Assembly (NCBI RefSeq): GCF_001078595.1
Contig: NZ_LFTY01000002.1
Coordinates: forward strand, 2,351,773 to 2,415,772
Origin: Candidatus Rhodobacter oscarellae
GTDB taxonomy: Bacteria > Pseudomonadota > Alphaproteobacteria > Rhodobacterales > Rhodobacteraceae
DNA: 64,000 nucleotides
Direction of reading: 5' to 3'
Shown here: in pieces, positions 53,965 to 63,653 of the stretch
How positions within the stretch are numbered: position 1 is the first letter of the stretch
Layout: every line of letters begins with the position of its first letter
Translations under genes and position numbers: made by a program
The notes under the pieces: generated by a model
Databases searched by the model: none
Told to the model about the DNA's origin: nothing
Seen by the model: only the letters and a program-made list of their open reading frames with translations

Positions 53965-54146
53965 GCCTGGAGCGGTCCAAATCTCTTGCAAGAGATTTGC
54001 ACTTTCCTTCAAAGGAAAGTTGGGTCCGCGGCCGGTGAGAGGTTGCGCATAGCGGATCATTGCGGCTCGCGGTGAAGAAACTCTTTCAAGAGTTTCGCAA
54101 TTTTCTTGCAAGAAAATTGCGACGCGCCGATGCCCATTGGAGGCCA
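53965..54146 (-). repeat. Four-palindrome intergenic repeat, copy 3
   Basis: P4 53979-53998 (perfect), P3 54000-54020 (centre CA), P2 54077-54096 (centre CTTTCAAG, one change), P1 54098-54119 (perfect), in the same orientation as copy 2. Flanks GGCCTGGAGCG (53965) and TTGGAGGCCAA (about 54137) recall the outer ends of the other copies. Downstream of kpsS and 125 bp before the IS630 element. Confidence 0.9.
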
Positions 54147-54243
54147 AATCTCGCCAATCCCCTGTCAATGTGATGCAAAACCGCCGCGACGGAAACAATC
54201 CAAAGGGTCCAGGGTGGATTTTCCGCCCAGAAACCGTTAATTA

Positions 54244-55296
54244 AAGCGTTTCGACAAAAGTTTGAATCGGTTGGATTCCCACAGAGCTTGAACTGTGATT
54301 CACCTTGATAGGGAGGATCACATCATGCCAGCACCATTGTCGACAGAACTGCGCGACCGCTTTGCGCGTTTGATCAGGGAAGGACTGTCCGGGAGAGAAG
54401 CCTCACGCCGCCTTCAGGTTTCTGCCGCCACTGGCGCTCGATGGGCCGGTCGAATCCGGAGTACCGGGGCTGCCACTGTTGCACTGATGGGACGTCCTGC
54501 GGGATCGGGCAAGCTGGCCGACCATATAGAGTTCTTTAGGGAGTTGGTGACGCAGGACCCGGACATCACGTTATTCGAACTGCGTGATGCACTCGCTGAT
54601 GCGGAAGGGGTTGCGGTCCATCATTCCGCCATTGCGGGGTTGCTCAAGCGCCTCGGCTTCACGCACAAAAAAAGTCGTTGGTGGCCTCCGAGCGCCGCCA
54701 TGCCAAGGTAAGGCGACGGCGGGCTGATTGGTTTGCTCATCGCATTCCGGCCGTCGGGGCCTCACCGGATCGTGTTGTCTTCATTGACGAAACCGCCGTG
54801 AAGACGAACCTCACGCGGCTACGGGGCTGGGCGTCACGCGGCGAGCGCCTGACCATGGACGCGCCCTTCGGCAGTTGGGGGACGCAGACACTGATTGCCG
54901 GTCTGAGCTATGATGCGCTGATCGCACCCTGGGTCATCAAAGGCGCAATGGACGGTCCTGCTTTTGCCGCCTACATCCGCGAAGTGCTGGTGCCCGAAAT
55001 CACACCCGGCACGGTGGTGATTCTCGACAACCTGGCCACGCATCGCAACAAGGAAGCAGCAGCCGCGCTAAAGGCGCATGGCTGCTGGTTTCTGTACCTG
55101 CCGCCACACTCCCCAGACCTCAACCCGATTGAACAAGCTTTCTCGAAGCTCAAGGCCCATCTCCGACGGATCGGAGCACGCTCGTTCACATCCGTCTTCA
55201 AAGCCATCGGTGAAATCTGTGACCTGTACGATCCGGAAGAATGCTCGAACTACTTCAAGGCCGCTGGATATGTCTCAAACTAATGTCGAAACGCTC
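54244..55296 (+). mobile_element. IS630-family insertion sequence, 1053 bp
   Basis: The left end starts AAGCGTTTCGACAAAAGTTTGA at 54244 and the right end is its imperfect inverted copy (TCAAACTAATGTCGAAACGCTC at about 55275-55296); a TA dinucleotide stands on both sides (54242-54243 and 55297-55298), the target duplication of IS630/Tc1 elements. It carries one transposase in two frames. It lies between kpsS and the export lipoprotein gene, about 50 bp upstream of the latter's start, so it probably interrupts the operon or supplies a new promoter. Confidence 0.92.
54325..55283 (+). CDS. IS630-family transposase, expressed by programmed -1 frameshift
   Basis: The first frame (ATG 54325 after GGGAGG, to 54711) gives the helix-turn-helix part: LSTELRDRFARLIREGLSGR, EASRRLQVSAATGARW. 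The second frame (54678-55283) gives the DDE catalytic part: RVVFIDETAVKTNLTR (first Asp), GTVVILDNLATHRN (second Asp), LPPHSPDLNPIEQAFSKLKA (Glu). The frames join by a -1 slip on the A-run AAAAAAG at 54668-54674, giving ...FTHKKSLVASERRH.... This is the standard fused-frame strategy of IS630 elements, so the gene is probably intact rather than broken. Confidence 0.9.
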
Positions 55297-55345
55297 TAGC
55301 GTAAAAAAAACTGAGGCAGAATTATAAGGTCGAGGAGACCGAGCA

Positions 55346-56479
55346 GTGAAAATTAGTACTTCGCGCTGGGCGAAAGGTGTCGCCCTGTTGATGCTTGTGG
55401 GCATCGTATCATCCTGCGGCTTGCCCCGCGTCGGCCCCAATAAACGCGAAATCTTCCGCGGTTCAGTGCAAAAAGAGGGCGACGCGTTCGTGGTCTCGGT
55501 GAATGACCGGGTGACGCGAGCGACCGCGATTGTTCCCGCTCTTGGGTTCAGCTCGGCCTTCATAAACGCGGGTCAGCTTGGCTCGGACACAATCCGTCCC
55601 GGTGACACGCTGGGACTGACGATCTTCGAGAACGTGGACTCGCCGCTGATCGCCTCGCCGGGCACGAATTCTGCTGCCTTTGAGGAAGTCCAGGTCGACA
55701 GCGCCGGCTACATCTTCATCCCTTATGCGGGCCGTATCAAGGCCGCGGGCAACACCCCCGAGACCGTGCGCCGGATCATCACAGAGAAGCTGGGCGAGGC
55801 GACGCCTGATCCGCAAGTGCAGGTGCGCCGCGCCGCCGGCGACGGCGCCACGGTGTCGATTTCCGGCGCGGTGGGCGGCCAGGGCATCTTCGCCATCGAA
55901 CGCCCCACCCGGACCCTGACCGCCATGCTGGCCAACGCCGTCGGCGTGAGCGTAGAGCCTGAGATCGCCCGCGTGAAAGTCATCCGCGGCAATCAAACCG
56001 GCGAGGTCTGGTTCGAGGACCTGTTTGAGAACCCCAGCTTCGACATCGCCCTGCGCAACGGCGACAACATCCTGGTCGAGGCCGACACGCGATCCTTCAC
56101 CGTTCTGGGCGCCACCGGCGCGCAGACGCAGGTGCGCTTTGAGACGCAGACCCTGACGGCAGTCGAGGCCATCGCACAGGTCGGCGGCCTGTCGCCCACC
56201 ACCGCCGATCCCACCGGCGTCTTCGTCTTCCGCAACGAGCCAGAGGAGATCGCGCATCAGGTCCTGGGCCGCACCGATCTGATCGGCACGCAGCGCATGG
56301 TCTACGTGCTCGACCTGACCGAGCCGAACGGGCTGTTCCTGGCGCGCGACTTCATCGTTCGCGACGGCGACACGCTTTACGTGACCGAGGCGCCCTACGC
56401 CCAGTTCACCAAGATCCTCTCGGCGGTCACCGGCTCGCTGTCCACCGCGGGCTCGGTGAACTCTTTGGCAGGCAACTGA
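55346..56479 (+). CDS. Polysaccharide export lipoprotein (Wza/KpsD-like)
   Basis: 377 residues. Lipoprotein signal with lipobox LVGIVSSC, so Cys24 is lipidated and the mature protein sits at the outer membrane facing the periplasm. It then has a Poly_export domain (RPGDTLGLTIFENVDSPL, VDSAGYIFIPYAGRIKAAGN) and two SLBB domains (ATVSISGAVGGQGIFAI and FTVLGATGAQTQVRFETQTLT), as in Wza/KpsD channels. ATG 55346 lies 50 bp past the IS630 end with GGAGACC upstream. The stop is 6 bp from kpsC, so the two form one transcription unit. Confidence 0.92.
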   Translation: MKISTSRWAKGVALLMLVGIVSSCGLPRVGPNKREIFRGSVQKEGDAFVVSVNDRVTRATAIVPALGFSSAFINAGQLGSDTIRPGDTLGLTIFENVDSPLIASPGTNSAAFEEVQVDSAGYIFIPYAGRIKAAGNTPETVRRIITEKLGEATPDPQVQVRRAAGDGATVSISGAVGGQGIFAIERPTRTLTAMLANAVGVSVEPEIARVKVIRGNQTGEVWFEDLFENPSFDIALRNGDNILVEADTRSFTVLGATGAQTQVRFETQTLTAVEAIAQVGGLSPTTADPTGVFVFRNEPEEIAHQVLGRTDLIGTQRMVYVLDLTEPNGLFLARDFIVRDGDTLYVTEAPYAQFTKILSAVTGSLSTAGSVNSLAGN

Positions 56480-56485
56480 CCTCAG

Positions 56486-58516
56486 ATGAACGGCGCTGAA
56501 CAGGCGCGAGCCGCCGGGAAGGAAGCCCCTTCTCGGCGGTTATTTGTTTACAATGGGGGCTTTTTGACCCAGCGCCGGGTTCGGCGCATCCTGTCGCTGG
56601 CGGGCTGGGATATCCGGTTGGGCCTGCCGCGCGCGGGCGATTGGGTTGGCGTTTGGGGCAACTCTCCCACCGCCCATCGCGGCGAGAGGATCGCGGCCCG
56701 ACGGGCCGCCCCGCTCCTCAGGATAGAGGACGCGTTTCTGCGCTCGGTGCTGCCGGGGCGCGCTGGCGCGCCGCCGCTGGGCCTCTTGCTGGACCAAACC
56801 GGCGTGCATTTCGACAGCTCCCGCCCGTCGGATCTTGAGACCCTGCTGGCCGAGCACCCGCTGGACGACACCGCACTTCTGGCCCGCGCCCGCGCCGCCA
56901 TGGATTGGATCAAGCGCGCGCATATCTCAAAATACAACGCCTTTGACACCGATGCCGCCTTGCCAAAGGCGCCCTATGCGCTGGTGATCGACCAGACCCG
57001 CGGCGACGCCTCGATCGCCGGCAGCGGCGCGGACGCAAGCCGCTTTCGCGAGATGCTCTATTGGGCGCAAGAAGAGAACTTCGGCGGTCGCGTCGTCATC
57101 AAGACACATCCCGAGACCCAATCGGGCCACCGCGCCGGCCATTTCGGGCCCGAGGACGCCAGCGACTTGGTCACATTATGCAGCGATCCGGTAAGCCCCT
57201 GGGCGCTGATGGAGGGCGCCACGTCGGTCTACACCGTCAGCTCGGGCATGGGGTTCGAGGCGATCCTGGCGGGGCACAAACCGCGGCTCTTCGGCCAGCC
57301 CTTCTACGCGGGCTGGGGGCTGACGGACGACCGCTTTCCAATCGACCGGCGGCGGCGCAGCTTGACCCGCGCACAGCTCTTTGCGGCGGTGATGATCCTT
57401 TACCCCACCTGGTACGATCCCTATCGCGACGCACTTTGTGAGCTTGAGGACGCGATCGCAACCTTGGAGGCGCAGACGCGCGCCTGGCGCGCGGATCGGC
57501 TGGGATATGACGCGGCGGGCATGCGCCTGTGGAAGCGCGCGCCGCTGCAGAAGGTGTTTGGCCGCGAGAAACGCCTGCGCTTCACCGAGGCCCCGAAGGG
57601 CGACCTGCCCGTGCTGGTCTGGGCCAGCAAGGCCACGCCAGCGGTCGAGGCCCTTCCCGCACCGGTCCACCGCGTCGAGGACGGGTTCCTACGCTCGCGC
57701 GGTCTTGGCGCAGACCTAATCCCGCCGCTCTCCTTGGTCACCGATGATCTCGGCATCTACTACGACCCCACAAGCGAGAGCCGCCTGGACCAGCTGATCG
57801 CCGAGGCCGCAGCGCTGCCGCCGGAGGCGCTGCACCGGGCCGAGGCGCTGGTGGCGGCGATCCTCAAAGGGCAATTGAGCAAGTATAACCTAGAGCGCGC
57901 CGCGCCCGAGGACCTGCCAAAGGGGCACCGCATCCTGGTGCCGGGCCAGGTGGAGGACGACGCCTCAATCCTGAAGGGCTGCGGTGAGATCCGCACCAAC
58001 GCAGCGCTGTTGCAGGCCACCCGCGCGGCCAACCCCGGCGCGGTGATCCTCTATAAGCCGCACCCGGATGTAGAGGCCGGGCTGCGCGAAGGCGCGGTGG
58101 ACAACGCCGAAGACTGGGCCGATGCGGTGCTGCACCAGGCCGACCCCGTGGACTTGATCGAAACGGTGGACGCGGTCTGGACGATGACCTCGCTGATGGG
58201 GTTCGAGGCGCTGTTGCGCGGCAAGCCCGTGACCTGCCTCGGCGCGCCGTTCTACTCGGGCTGGGGGCTGACCGAGGATCGCGGGCCGGTGCCGCCCTGG
58301 CGGCAGGCCCGCCCCACCCTTATCGCGCTGGCCCATGCCGCGCTCATTGCGTACCCGCGCTACCACGACCCCGTGACCGACCAACCCTGCCCGCCCGAAA
58401 TCGCGGTCCGTCGCCTCTCGCTGGGCGAGGTTCCAAAGCCTGGCCGGTTTAACCGCGGCCTGGCCAAGCTGCAGGGAGCCTTTGCCAGCTATGCCTGGAT
58501 CTGGCGGCGCAGCTGA
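56486..58516 (+). CDS. kpsC: Capsule polysaccharide beta-Kdo transferase KpsC
   Basis: 676 residues with two tandem halves, each a KpsC/KpsS-type transferase: first half FVYNGGFLTQRRVRRILSL, RIEDAFLRSVLPG, LLLDQTGVHFD, GGRVVIKTHPETQSG and TVSSGMGFEAILAGHKPRLFG-type motifs; second half HRVEDGFLRSRGLGAD, SLVTDDLGIYYDP, AVILYKPHPDVEAG and TMTSLMGFEALLRGKPVTC. The two domains build the alternating beta-2,4/2,7 Kdo linker on phosphatidylglycerol. No kpsM/kpsT transporter genes lie in the window. Confidence 0.94.
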   Translation: MNGAEQARAAGKEAPSRRLFVYNGGFLTQRRVRRILSLAGWDIRLGLPRAGDWVGVWGNSPTAHRGERIAARRAAPLLRIEDAFLRSVLPGRAGAPPLGLLLDQTGVHFDSSRPSDLETLLAEHPLDDTALLARARAAMDWIKRAHISKYNAFDTDAALPKAPYALVIDQTRGDASIAGSGADASRFREMLYWAQEENFGGRVVIKTHPETQSGHRAGHFGPEDASDLVTLCSDPVSPWALMEGATSVYTVSSGMGFEAILAGHKPRLFGQPFYAGWGLTDDRFPIDRRRRSLTRAQLFAAVMILYPTWYDPYRDALCELEDAIATLEAQTRAWRADRLGYDAAGMRLWKRAPLQKVFGREKRLRFTEAPKGDLPVLVWASKATPAVEALPAPVHRVEDGFLRSRGLGADLIPPLSLVTDDLGIYYDPTSESRLDQLIAEAAALPPEALHRAEALVAAILKGQLSKYNLERAAPEDLPKGHRILVPGQVEDDASILKGCGEIRTNAALLQATRAANPGAVILYKPHPDVEAGLREGAVDNAEDWADAVLHQADPVDLIETVDAVWTMTSLMGFEALLRGKPVTCLGAPFYSGWGLTEDRGPVPPWRQARPTLIALAHAALIAYPRYHDPVTDQPCPPEIAVRRLSLGEVPKPGRFNRGLAKLQGAFASYAWIWRRS

Positions 58517-58828
58517 TCGATTGTAGGCCTGGAGTGGGTAGTGGAGACCCATCGCCCCGGACTTGATCCGGGGCCTCTCCCTTGAACCAAGCGCAACCCG
58601 GGCAGCGGCCGACCTGGAGGTCGCTTGTGTAACGTCGCCATTTGGCGCGCGCGCTCTACAAACGCAGTTGTTTCAGTAGTTTGCAGCGTCGCAAAAGCGG
58701 CCTCCTGGGGGAGGTCGGCCGCTGCCCGAGGCAAGCTCGGGCGGTTGAGCTGCTTGGGTTCCGATGCGTCTGGTGTCGGCAAGCGTGGTCAGGGCGGTGC
58801 GCTTTTTGTCAACGTCCGCGCCCGGCCA
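58517..58828. other. Convergent gap filled by repeat copy C
   Basis: 312 bp between kpsC and ribD 3' ends. It consists largely of the 235-bp repeat and a flanking CCCCGGACTTGATCCGGGGC palindrome (58556-58575). Confidence 0.55.
58555..58790 (-). repeat. 235-bp intergenic repeat, copy C (inverted)
   Basis: Reverse complement of copies A and B: stem arms GGGCAGCGGCCGACCT at 58600-58615 and the complement at 58712-58727, then TGGTGTCGGCAAGCG near 58772-58786. The left side keeps the CCGGACTTGATCCGG palindrome and TTGAACCAAGCGCAAC flank of copy B. Confidence 0.9.
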
Positions 58829-59926
58829 CTAACGGCAGAACCGCAGCAAGACATCACGGCCCACGGCCTCTGTGCCCAACAGATTGAACCGCGGCGCCTC
58901 CGCCAGACGGTCCACCCCAAGCGCGCCCAGGCTCGGGCGCCCCTCGGCCCCCAGCGCCAACCCCGCCGAGAACACCTCTAGGCGGTCTACAAGATCCGCC
59001 TGAAGCAGCGAGGCCGCCAGCGCCCCGCCGCCCTCGCAGAAAACGCGCGTGATCCCGGCCTCGCCCAGGGCTTGCAGCGCCTCGCGCGGCGCCACCTGCC
59101 CGCCAGTGCCAACCGGCACGACAAAAACGCGGGCGCCAAGATCCTCCCACGCCCGTTGCAGAGCAGGGTCCGCGCTGGGGCCGCAACATAGCCAGACGGG
59201 CGTATCACGGGCGGTGCGGGCCAATGCGCCGCTTAGGGGAACATCGAGATTTCGCGACCAGACCACCCGGACCGGCTGGTGCGCCACGCCTAGCCCGCGG
59301 GTGTTCAGCATGGGATCGTCTGCCCGCGCCGTGCCGCCGCCCACCAAGACCGCGTCGTGGCAGGCGCGCATAAGATGCACGCGGCGCCGCGCCTCCGGCC
59401 CGGTGATCCACTGGCTCTCGCCCGTGGCGGTGGCGATGCGGCCATCCACGCTGGAGGCCAGTTTCAGCGTCACCATCGGGCGGGCCTGAATCTGCAGTGT
59501 CAAAAATCCCTGGTGGTCCCGCGCCGCCTCCTGGGTCATCACGCCGAGCGCCACCGCAATCCCCGCGGCGCGCAGCCGCGACAGGCCCTGGCCCGCCACC
59601 TGGGGGTTCGGATCGCCCACCGCCACGACCACCCGCGCGACGCCCGCGGCGATCAATGCATCGGCGCAGGGCGGGGTCTTGCCATAATGGCTGCAGGGCT
59701 CGAGCGTGACGTAAACATCCGCCCCCTTGGCGGAGGCGCCGGCCTGGTGCAGGGCCACGCGCTCGGCATGTGGCCGCCCCCCGGGCTGGGTCCAGCCGCG
59801 CCCCACGACCCGGCCGTCTTTCACCACAACGCACCCAACCGCCGGGTTGGGCCAAACGCGCCCCTGGCCCCGGCGTCCGAGGCCCAAGGCCATGTTCATG
59901 AAGCGTTGGTCAGCCGCGCCGCTCAA
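58829..59926 (-). CDS. ribD: Bifunctional diaminohydroxyphosphoribosylaminopyrimidine deaminase / 5-amino-6-(5-phosphoribosylamino)uracil reductase
   Basis: 365 residues. The N-terminal deaminase has the zinc site HAERVAL and [15 protein letters not shown] (residues about 50-85). The C-terminal NADPH reductase part contains [43 protein letters not shown] and [17 protein letters not shown]. It catalyses two early steps of riboflavin biosynthesis. ATG 59926 overlaps the nrdR stop (ATGA), making a nrdR-ribD operon, as common in alphaproteobacteria. Confidence 0.95.
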   Translation of the reverse strand: MSGAADQRFMNMALGLGRRGQGRVWPNPAVGCVVVKDGRVVGRGWTQPGGRPHAERVALHQAGASAKGADVYVTLEPCSHYGKTPPCADALIAAGVARVVVAVGDPNPQVAGQGLSRLRAAGIAVALGVMTQEAARDHQGFLTLQIQARPMVTLKLASSVDGRIATATGESQWITGPEARRRVHLMRACHDAVLVGGGTARADDPMLNTRGLGVAHQPVRVVWSRNLDVPLSGALARTARDTPVWLCCGPSADPALQRAWEDLGARVFVVPVGTGGQVAPREALQALGEAGITRVFCEGGGALAASLLQADLVDRLEVFSAGLALGAEGRPSLGALGVDRLAEAPRFNLLGTEAVGRDVLLRFCR

Positions 59927-60399
59927 TCGTCCTCGACATCGTCGTCGTTGCCGGGGCGCAGTTCCGAGACGAAGGCCTCGAAATCCTCTTCGTCCTGGAA
60001 ATTCTTATAGACGCTGGCAAAGCGCACATAGGCGACAGTGTCGATGCGGTTGAGGCTTTCCATGACGATCTCGCCGATGACCTTGGACGGGATGTCGGTC
60101 TCGCCCATGCTCTCGAGGCGGCGCACGATGCCAGAGATCATCTGGTCAATCCGCTCGGGCTCCACCGGGCGTTTCTGCATCGAGATCCGGATCGACCGCT
60201 CCAGCTTGTCACGGTCGAACTCCTCGCGGCGCCCATTGGTCTTGATGACGACCAGATCGCGCAGCTGCACGCGCTCGTAAGTTGTAAAGCGCCCGCCGCA
60301 GGCCGGGCAAAAACGCCGCCGCCGGATCGCAACATGATCCTCCGCCGGGCGCGAGTCTTTCACCTGAGTATCTATATTTCCGCAAAACGGGCAGCGCAT
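59923..60399 (-). CDS. nrdR: Transcriptional repressor NrdR
   Basis: Repressor of ribonucleotide reductase genes that senses ATP/dATP. 158 residues from ATG 60399: zinc ribbon [21 protein letters not shown] with the second Cys pair in [19 protein letters not shown], then the ATP-cone ([20 protein letters not shown]), as in all NrdR. GGGAGAGG precedes the start. The upstream in-frame extension is not NrdR-like. The acidic tail GNDDDVEDD is unusual but harmless. Confidence 0.96.
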   Translation of the reverse strand: MRCPFCGNIDTQVKDSRPAEDHVAIRRRRFCPACGGRFTTYERVQLRDLVVIKTNGRREEFDRDKLERSIRISMQKRPVEPERIDQMISGIVRRLESMGETDIPSKVIGEIVMESLNRIDTVAYVRFASVYKNFQDEEDFEAFVSELRPGNDDDVEDD

Positions 60400-60582
60400 G
60401 ACCTCTCCCTCGGTCCCTGTCCTTAAGTATCCACAGCCACTATAGGGGACAGGCGACAGATTGGGTAGAGGGGAAATTGGGCCACTCCATTTAGCGGCGC
60501 ATGTATGGCGCCGCGAACACGCGAGGCTAATTTGCGCCACATACGCTACCCCAGCGCGAGGATATCTCTTAGACGGTGTAGT

Positions 60583-61098
60583 ATGAGACCTCTCGCCGTT
60601 CTCGTTGCCATGGTCGCCCTGCCCGCCTCTTCACAGGAGATGCAGCTGCTGCGCGGCGCGGAGCTTTCCGAGCTCTTTGGCACTCATCAATTCGGTTACG
60701 AAGCCAATTCCGGATTGCGCGTGGATGAGTGCATTGAGCCCTCCGGACAGACGGTCTATCGCACTTATCCCGAGGGCGAAATCTACCCCTATTCCAATCC
60801 GGGGCAGATGGCGATCTCTGACCTTGACCAGGCCTGCTTTACCTACCCGACGATCCCCGCTCCGGGGCCGTATTGTTATTGGGTCTTTCGGAACGGGGAC
60901 GGCTACGTCTTTCAACAAACCGACTTTGGTGCGCGCTTCGTGATTGACCGCGTGCAGCGTGGCGTGCGCGATTGCCCCGAGCCGGGTGAATTGCTTAGCT
61001 ACAGCGTGCCGCGAGAACCTAACTCACCACTATTGGCAGCGCGTCCACACGCTCAAAAGGTTCCGCGCCCCAGACCGTTACCTGATGCCTCAAGTTAA
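60583..61098 (+). CDS. Hypothetical secreted protein
   Basis: 171 residues from ATG 60583. An N-terminal signal peptide ([18 protein letters not shown]) is followed by a periplasmic domain with four cysteines ([29 protein letters not shown]), suggesting two disulfides. No named family recognised. Its last codons overlap the convergent yjbQ gene's end by 4 bases. Confidence 0.7.
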   Translation: MRPLAVLVAMVALPASSQEMQLLRGAELSELFGTHQFGYEANSGLRVDECIEPSGQTVYRTYPEGEIYPYSNPGQMAISDLDQACFTYPTIPAPGPYCYWVFRNGDGYVFQQTDFGARFVIDRVQRGVRDCPEPGELLSYSVPREPNSPLLAARPHAQKVPRPRPLPDASS

Positions 61099-61514
61099 AG
61101 GCCCGACGCTGCTAGATGCGCCACAACCCGGCGGCGATGCGGCCGGTCCCGGTGCTCGAAGAGATAAATGCCCTGCCAGGTGCCCAGCGCCAGGCGCCCG
61201 TCCTGCACCGGGATCGACAGGCTGACCGGCAAGAGCGCCGCCTTGATATGCGCGGGCATGTCGTCGGGCCCCTCATAGGTATGCGTCAGGTAGGACATGC
61301 TGGGGTCGGTGCTGGGCGGCACCAAGCGGCGAAAGAACGCGTTCAGATCCGTCTTCACCTCGGGGTCAGCGTTCTCTTGGATCAGCAAGGAGCAGGACGT
61401 GTGCCGCACAAAGAGCGTCAGCAAGCCGGTCGCCTCGCCCGGCAGCCAGCCCTGCACTTCGCGGGTGAATTCATAAAGCCCGGCGCCACGTGTCGCTATG
61501 TCAAACTCGGTCAA
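61095..61514 (-). CDS. YjbQ family protein (secondary thiamine-phosphate synthase enzyme)
   Basis: 139 residues, UPF0047/YjbQ family: GLLTLFVRHTSCSLLIQENADPEV, FFRRLVPP, YLTHTYEGPDDMPAHIKAALL, and LGTWQGIYLFEHRDRPHRRRV. The conserved Cys and His residues form the proposed active site; E. coli YjbQ has weak thiamine-phosphate synthase activity, the true role being unclear. Start ATG 61514. Confidence 0.93.
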   Translation of the reverse strand: MTEFDIATRGAGLYEFTREVQGWLPGEATGLLTLFVRHTSCSLLIQENADPEVKTDLNAFFRRLVPPSTDPSMSYLTHTYEGPDDMPAHIKAALLPVSLSIPVQDGRLALGTWQGIYLFEHRDRPHRRRVVAHLAASGL

Positions 61515-61532
61515 CCGCGTGTCCCTCGCACT

Positions 61533-62648
61533 TTATCGAGGCAAGGCGGGCACGAATGTGTCGCGCCAGAATGCCTCTGCTTCGGGGTCGGGGCGCAGCG
61601 CCGGTCCCCCATCTGATCGTTGCGGGTCTTTCCACCCAGTGCCAATCCCCAGGCAATGATAGAAGTGATCCCCCTGAAGCACCTGGAAAACATCAAGAAT
61701 GTTGTGCTCTAGGTTGTGGCATCGCCATTGAAAGTGCCCCATTGGTCCACGCGGGTTCAGGCACCAGTTGTGTGCGGCAGGCGCCTGGTCGCTCAGCATC
61801 CAGCCGTGATCTGCGTAGTCAAAGCGCGGCTGGGCGTCGGGTCCAGGAAAGCGGTTGCGCCCGGAGAAGCGCACAAATCCCAGCCGTGCGCGTTGCGCGC
61901 GGTCAAACACCGTTTCGCCGTCGGGCTGAGGGATCAGGATCTCGTCCGCGTCCAGGCAGAGGACCCCACGCGCCTGCGCTAGATACTTCAGTCGCGCAGC
62001 GTTGTAGGCGGCGGTCTGCAAATATAGCTCTCGGTTAGCCGGTTTGCGGTTCACCCCGCCCCATTTGAACGGCATCGAGATCAGGACCGCGCGTTGTAGC
62101 CCGACCTCTGTGAGTGCTTGCGCCAGATCGTCCAGCCCATAGGCGGTCGACCCATTGTCGATAAAGCACACCGCCTCCAAACCGCACGCTGCGGCGTGGA
62201 ACCCAAGCTGGTCCTTGATCCATCCCAGGTCATTGTCCTTCGAGATCATCATCTGACAATTCAGTCCCGCTAGAAACCCAAGATCCTGCGGATGGATGTG
62301 GGCGTCTGCTTCGGAACCATCCGGGAATGTGATCGCAAGTGTCTCGCCCTCGGGTACGTTGAGCAGCCAGATAATCGCATGGCGATAAAACGAGAAGATA
62401 CGCGTGCGGCGCACGCGCTGCCCGCCAACGCGGAACTGGGCCTGCCGGAAGAGGCGCCGAAAATTCAGCAGCTTTGGGGCAACCAGGGCGACGTGCCGCC
62501 CGGCACGGATGGCCTGATAGAAGAACGTGTCAAAATCGTAGCGCAGATGGCTTTCCGGCGCGAGCCCGGAGGGGCGGATTGCGCGGTCTCTTTGATACCC
62601 TTCCGGCACGGCCACGCGCGTGGCGTGATGAATGCGAAGCTCGGTCAT
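61533..62648 (-). CDS. Glycosyltransferase family 2-type protein (Glyco_tranf_2_4)
   Basis: 371 residues. The catalytic core is visible in its middle: MMISKDNDLGWIKDQLGFHA and VCFIDNGSTAYGLDDLAQAL, then CLDADEILIPQ with the DxD-type metal motif. RQAQFRVGGQRVRRTRIFSF precedes it; HFQWRCHNLEHNI and LQGDHFYHCLGIGTGWK come near the C-terminus. A role in surface glycan synthesis is likely, target unknown. 18 bp upstream of yjbQ on the same strand. Confidence 0.82.
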   Translation of the reverse strand: MTELRIHHATRVAVPEGYQRDRAIRPSGLAPESHLRYDFDTFFYQAIRAGRHVALVAPKLLNFRRLFRQAQFRVGGQRVRRTRIFSFYRHAIIWLLNVPEGETLAITFPDGSEADAHIHPQDLGFLAGLNCQMMISKDNDLGWIKDQLGFHAAACGLEAVCFIDNGSTAYGLDDLAQALTEVGLQRAVLISMPFKWGGVNRKPANRELYLQTAAYNAARLKYLAQARGVLCLDADEILIPQPDGETVFDRAQRARLGFVRFSGRNRFPGPDAQPRFDYADHGWMLSDQAPAAHNWCLNPRGPMGHFQWRCHNLEHNILDVFQVLQGDHFYHCLGIGTGWKDPQRSDGGPALRPDPEAEAFWRDTFVPALPR

Positions 62649-62781
62649 CCTGTTCCTGCCGTTGCGCTCAGTTACTCAGGGCAGAGCCCTACATCGGGAC
62701 GCAATAGCAGGTCGATGACAATCTCGCCTTAGAGGCGACGCCGTCATCGGATGCGGCAGCGCAACCACGCTTATGGAAACG

Positions 62782-63630
62782 CTAAGGTTTGCCCTGCTTC
62801 ATGTGATTGGCGAAGGCCTCCGCCCAGTCGGGGTGCCAGCGGCTAAGCGCGGGGCGGTTCTTTATGATGTCGCCCGCCGCCCAGGCCATGCGCTTCTCGT
62901 CGGTTGCACGGTCCACGTCATTGTCGGGGCAGAGGATGTAGAAATCGCCACGCGCGATGCTCTCGACCATGAAGGCGGCGGTCTGTTCCGCAGTCCAAGC
63001 CGCGTCCGGCTTCTCACGGCGCCCGCCTGCGGTCATGCCTGTGAAGACAAAGCCCGGGATCATCAGATGCGCCGTCAGCTGATGCCCCTCGGTGTTGCGC
63101 AGCTCATGGGCCAGCGCCTCGGTGAAGGCCTTCACCCCCGCCTTGCTGACGTTATAGGCCGGGTTGCCCGGCGGCGTGGTGATGCCCTGCTTGGAGCCGG
63201 TGTTGATAATCGCGCCGGGGCGCCCGCGCGCCACCATGCCGGGCCCAAAGACCTGCGTGCCGTTGATGATGCCCCAGAGGTTCACGCCCAGCATCGCGTC
63301 CCAGGGCGCCTTATCGCCCAGCGTTGACGAGCCCTCGCTGACCCCGGCATTGTTCATCAGGATGTCCGTGCCGCCAAAGCGCTGGGTCACATCGGCCTCC
63401 AGCGCCTCAAGGGCCGCGCGGTCGGACACATCCGTGGCGGAGGTCATCACATCCGCCGCCCCTGCCCCGCGCAGCGCGTCCTCGGTCTGCGCGAGCGCCT
63501 CCACACTGCGGTCCACCACCACCACGCGACAGCCCAGCCCCGCGAAGTGCAGCGCCACCGCGCGTCCGATCCCCGAGGCGCCCCCGGTGACCGTGACAAC
63601 GCTGTCAGAGGTGAAGGCGGGGTGGGTCAT
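62782..63630 (-). CDS. SDR-family NAD(P)-dependent oxidoreductase
   Basis: 282 residues: cofactor motif VTGGASGIGRAVALHFAG, NNAGVSEGS, the catalytic tyrosine region YNVSKAGVKAFTEALAHEL and the substrate-loop LMIPGFVFTGMTAGGRRE. Classical short-chain dehydrogenase; substrate unknown. ATG 63630 follows GGAG; the small HlyU-family gene stops 23 bp upstream on the same strand, so the two may be co-transcribed. Confidence 0.9.
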   Translation of the reverse strand: MTHPAFTSDSVVTVTGGASGIGRAVALHFAGLGCRVVVVDRSVEALAQTEDALRGAGAADVMTSATDVSDRAALEALEADVTQRFGGTDILMNNAGVSEGSSTLGDKAPWDAMLGVNLWGIINGTQVFGPGMVARGRPGAIINTGSKQGITTPPGNPAYNVSKAGVKAFTEALAHELRNTEGHQLTAHLMIPGFVFTGMTAGGRREKPDAAWTAEQTAAFMVESIARGDFYILCPDNDVDRATDEKRMAWAAGDIIKNRPALSRWHPDWAEAFANHMKQGKP

Positions 63631-63653
63631 GGCGCGCTCCTTTTGGGGGCGGT

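Noticed and set aside
54295-55283. IS630 transposase as a frameshifted pseudogene
   Set aside because: The overlap carries the AAAAAAG slip site expected for programmed -1 frameshifting and both frames are otherwise intact.
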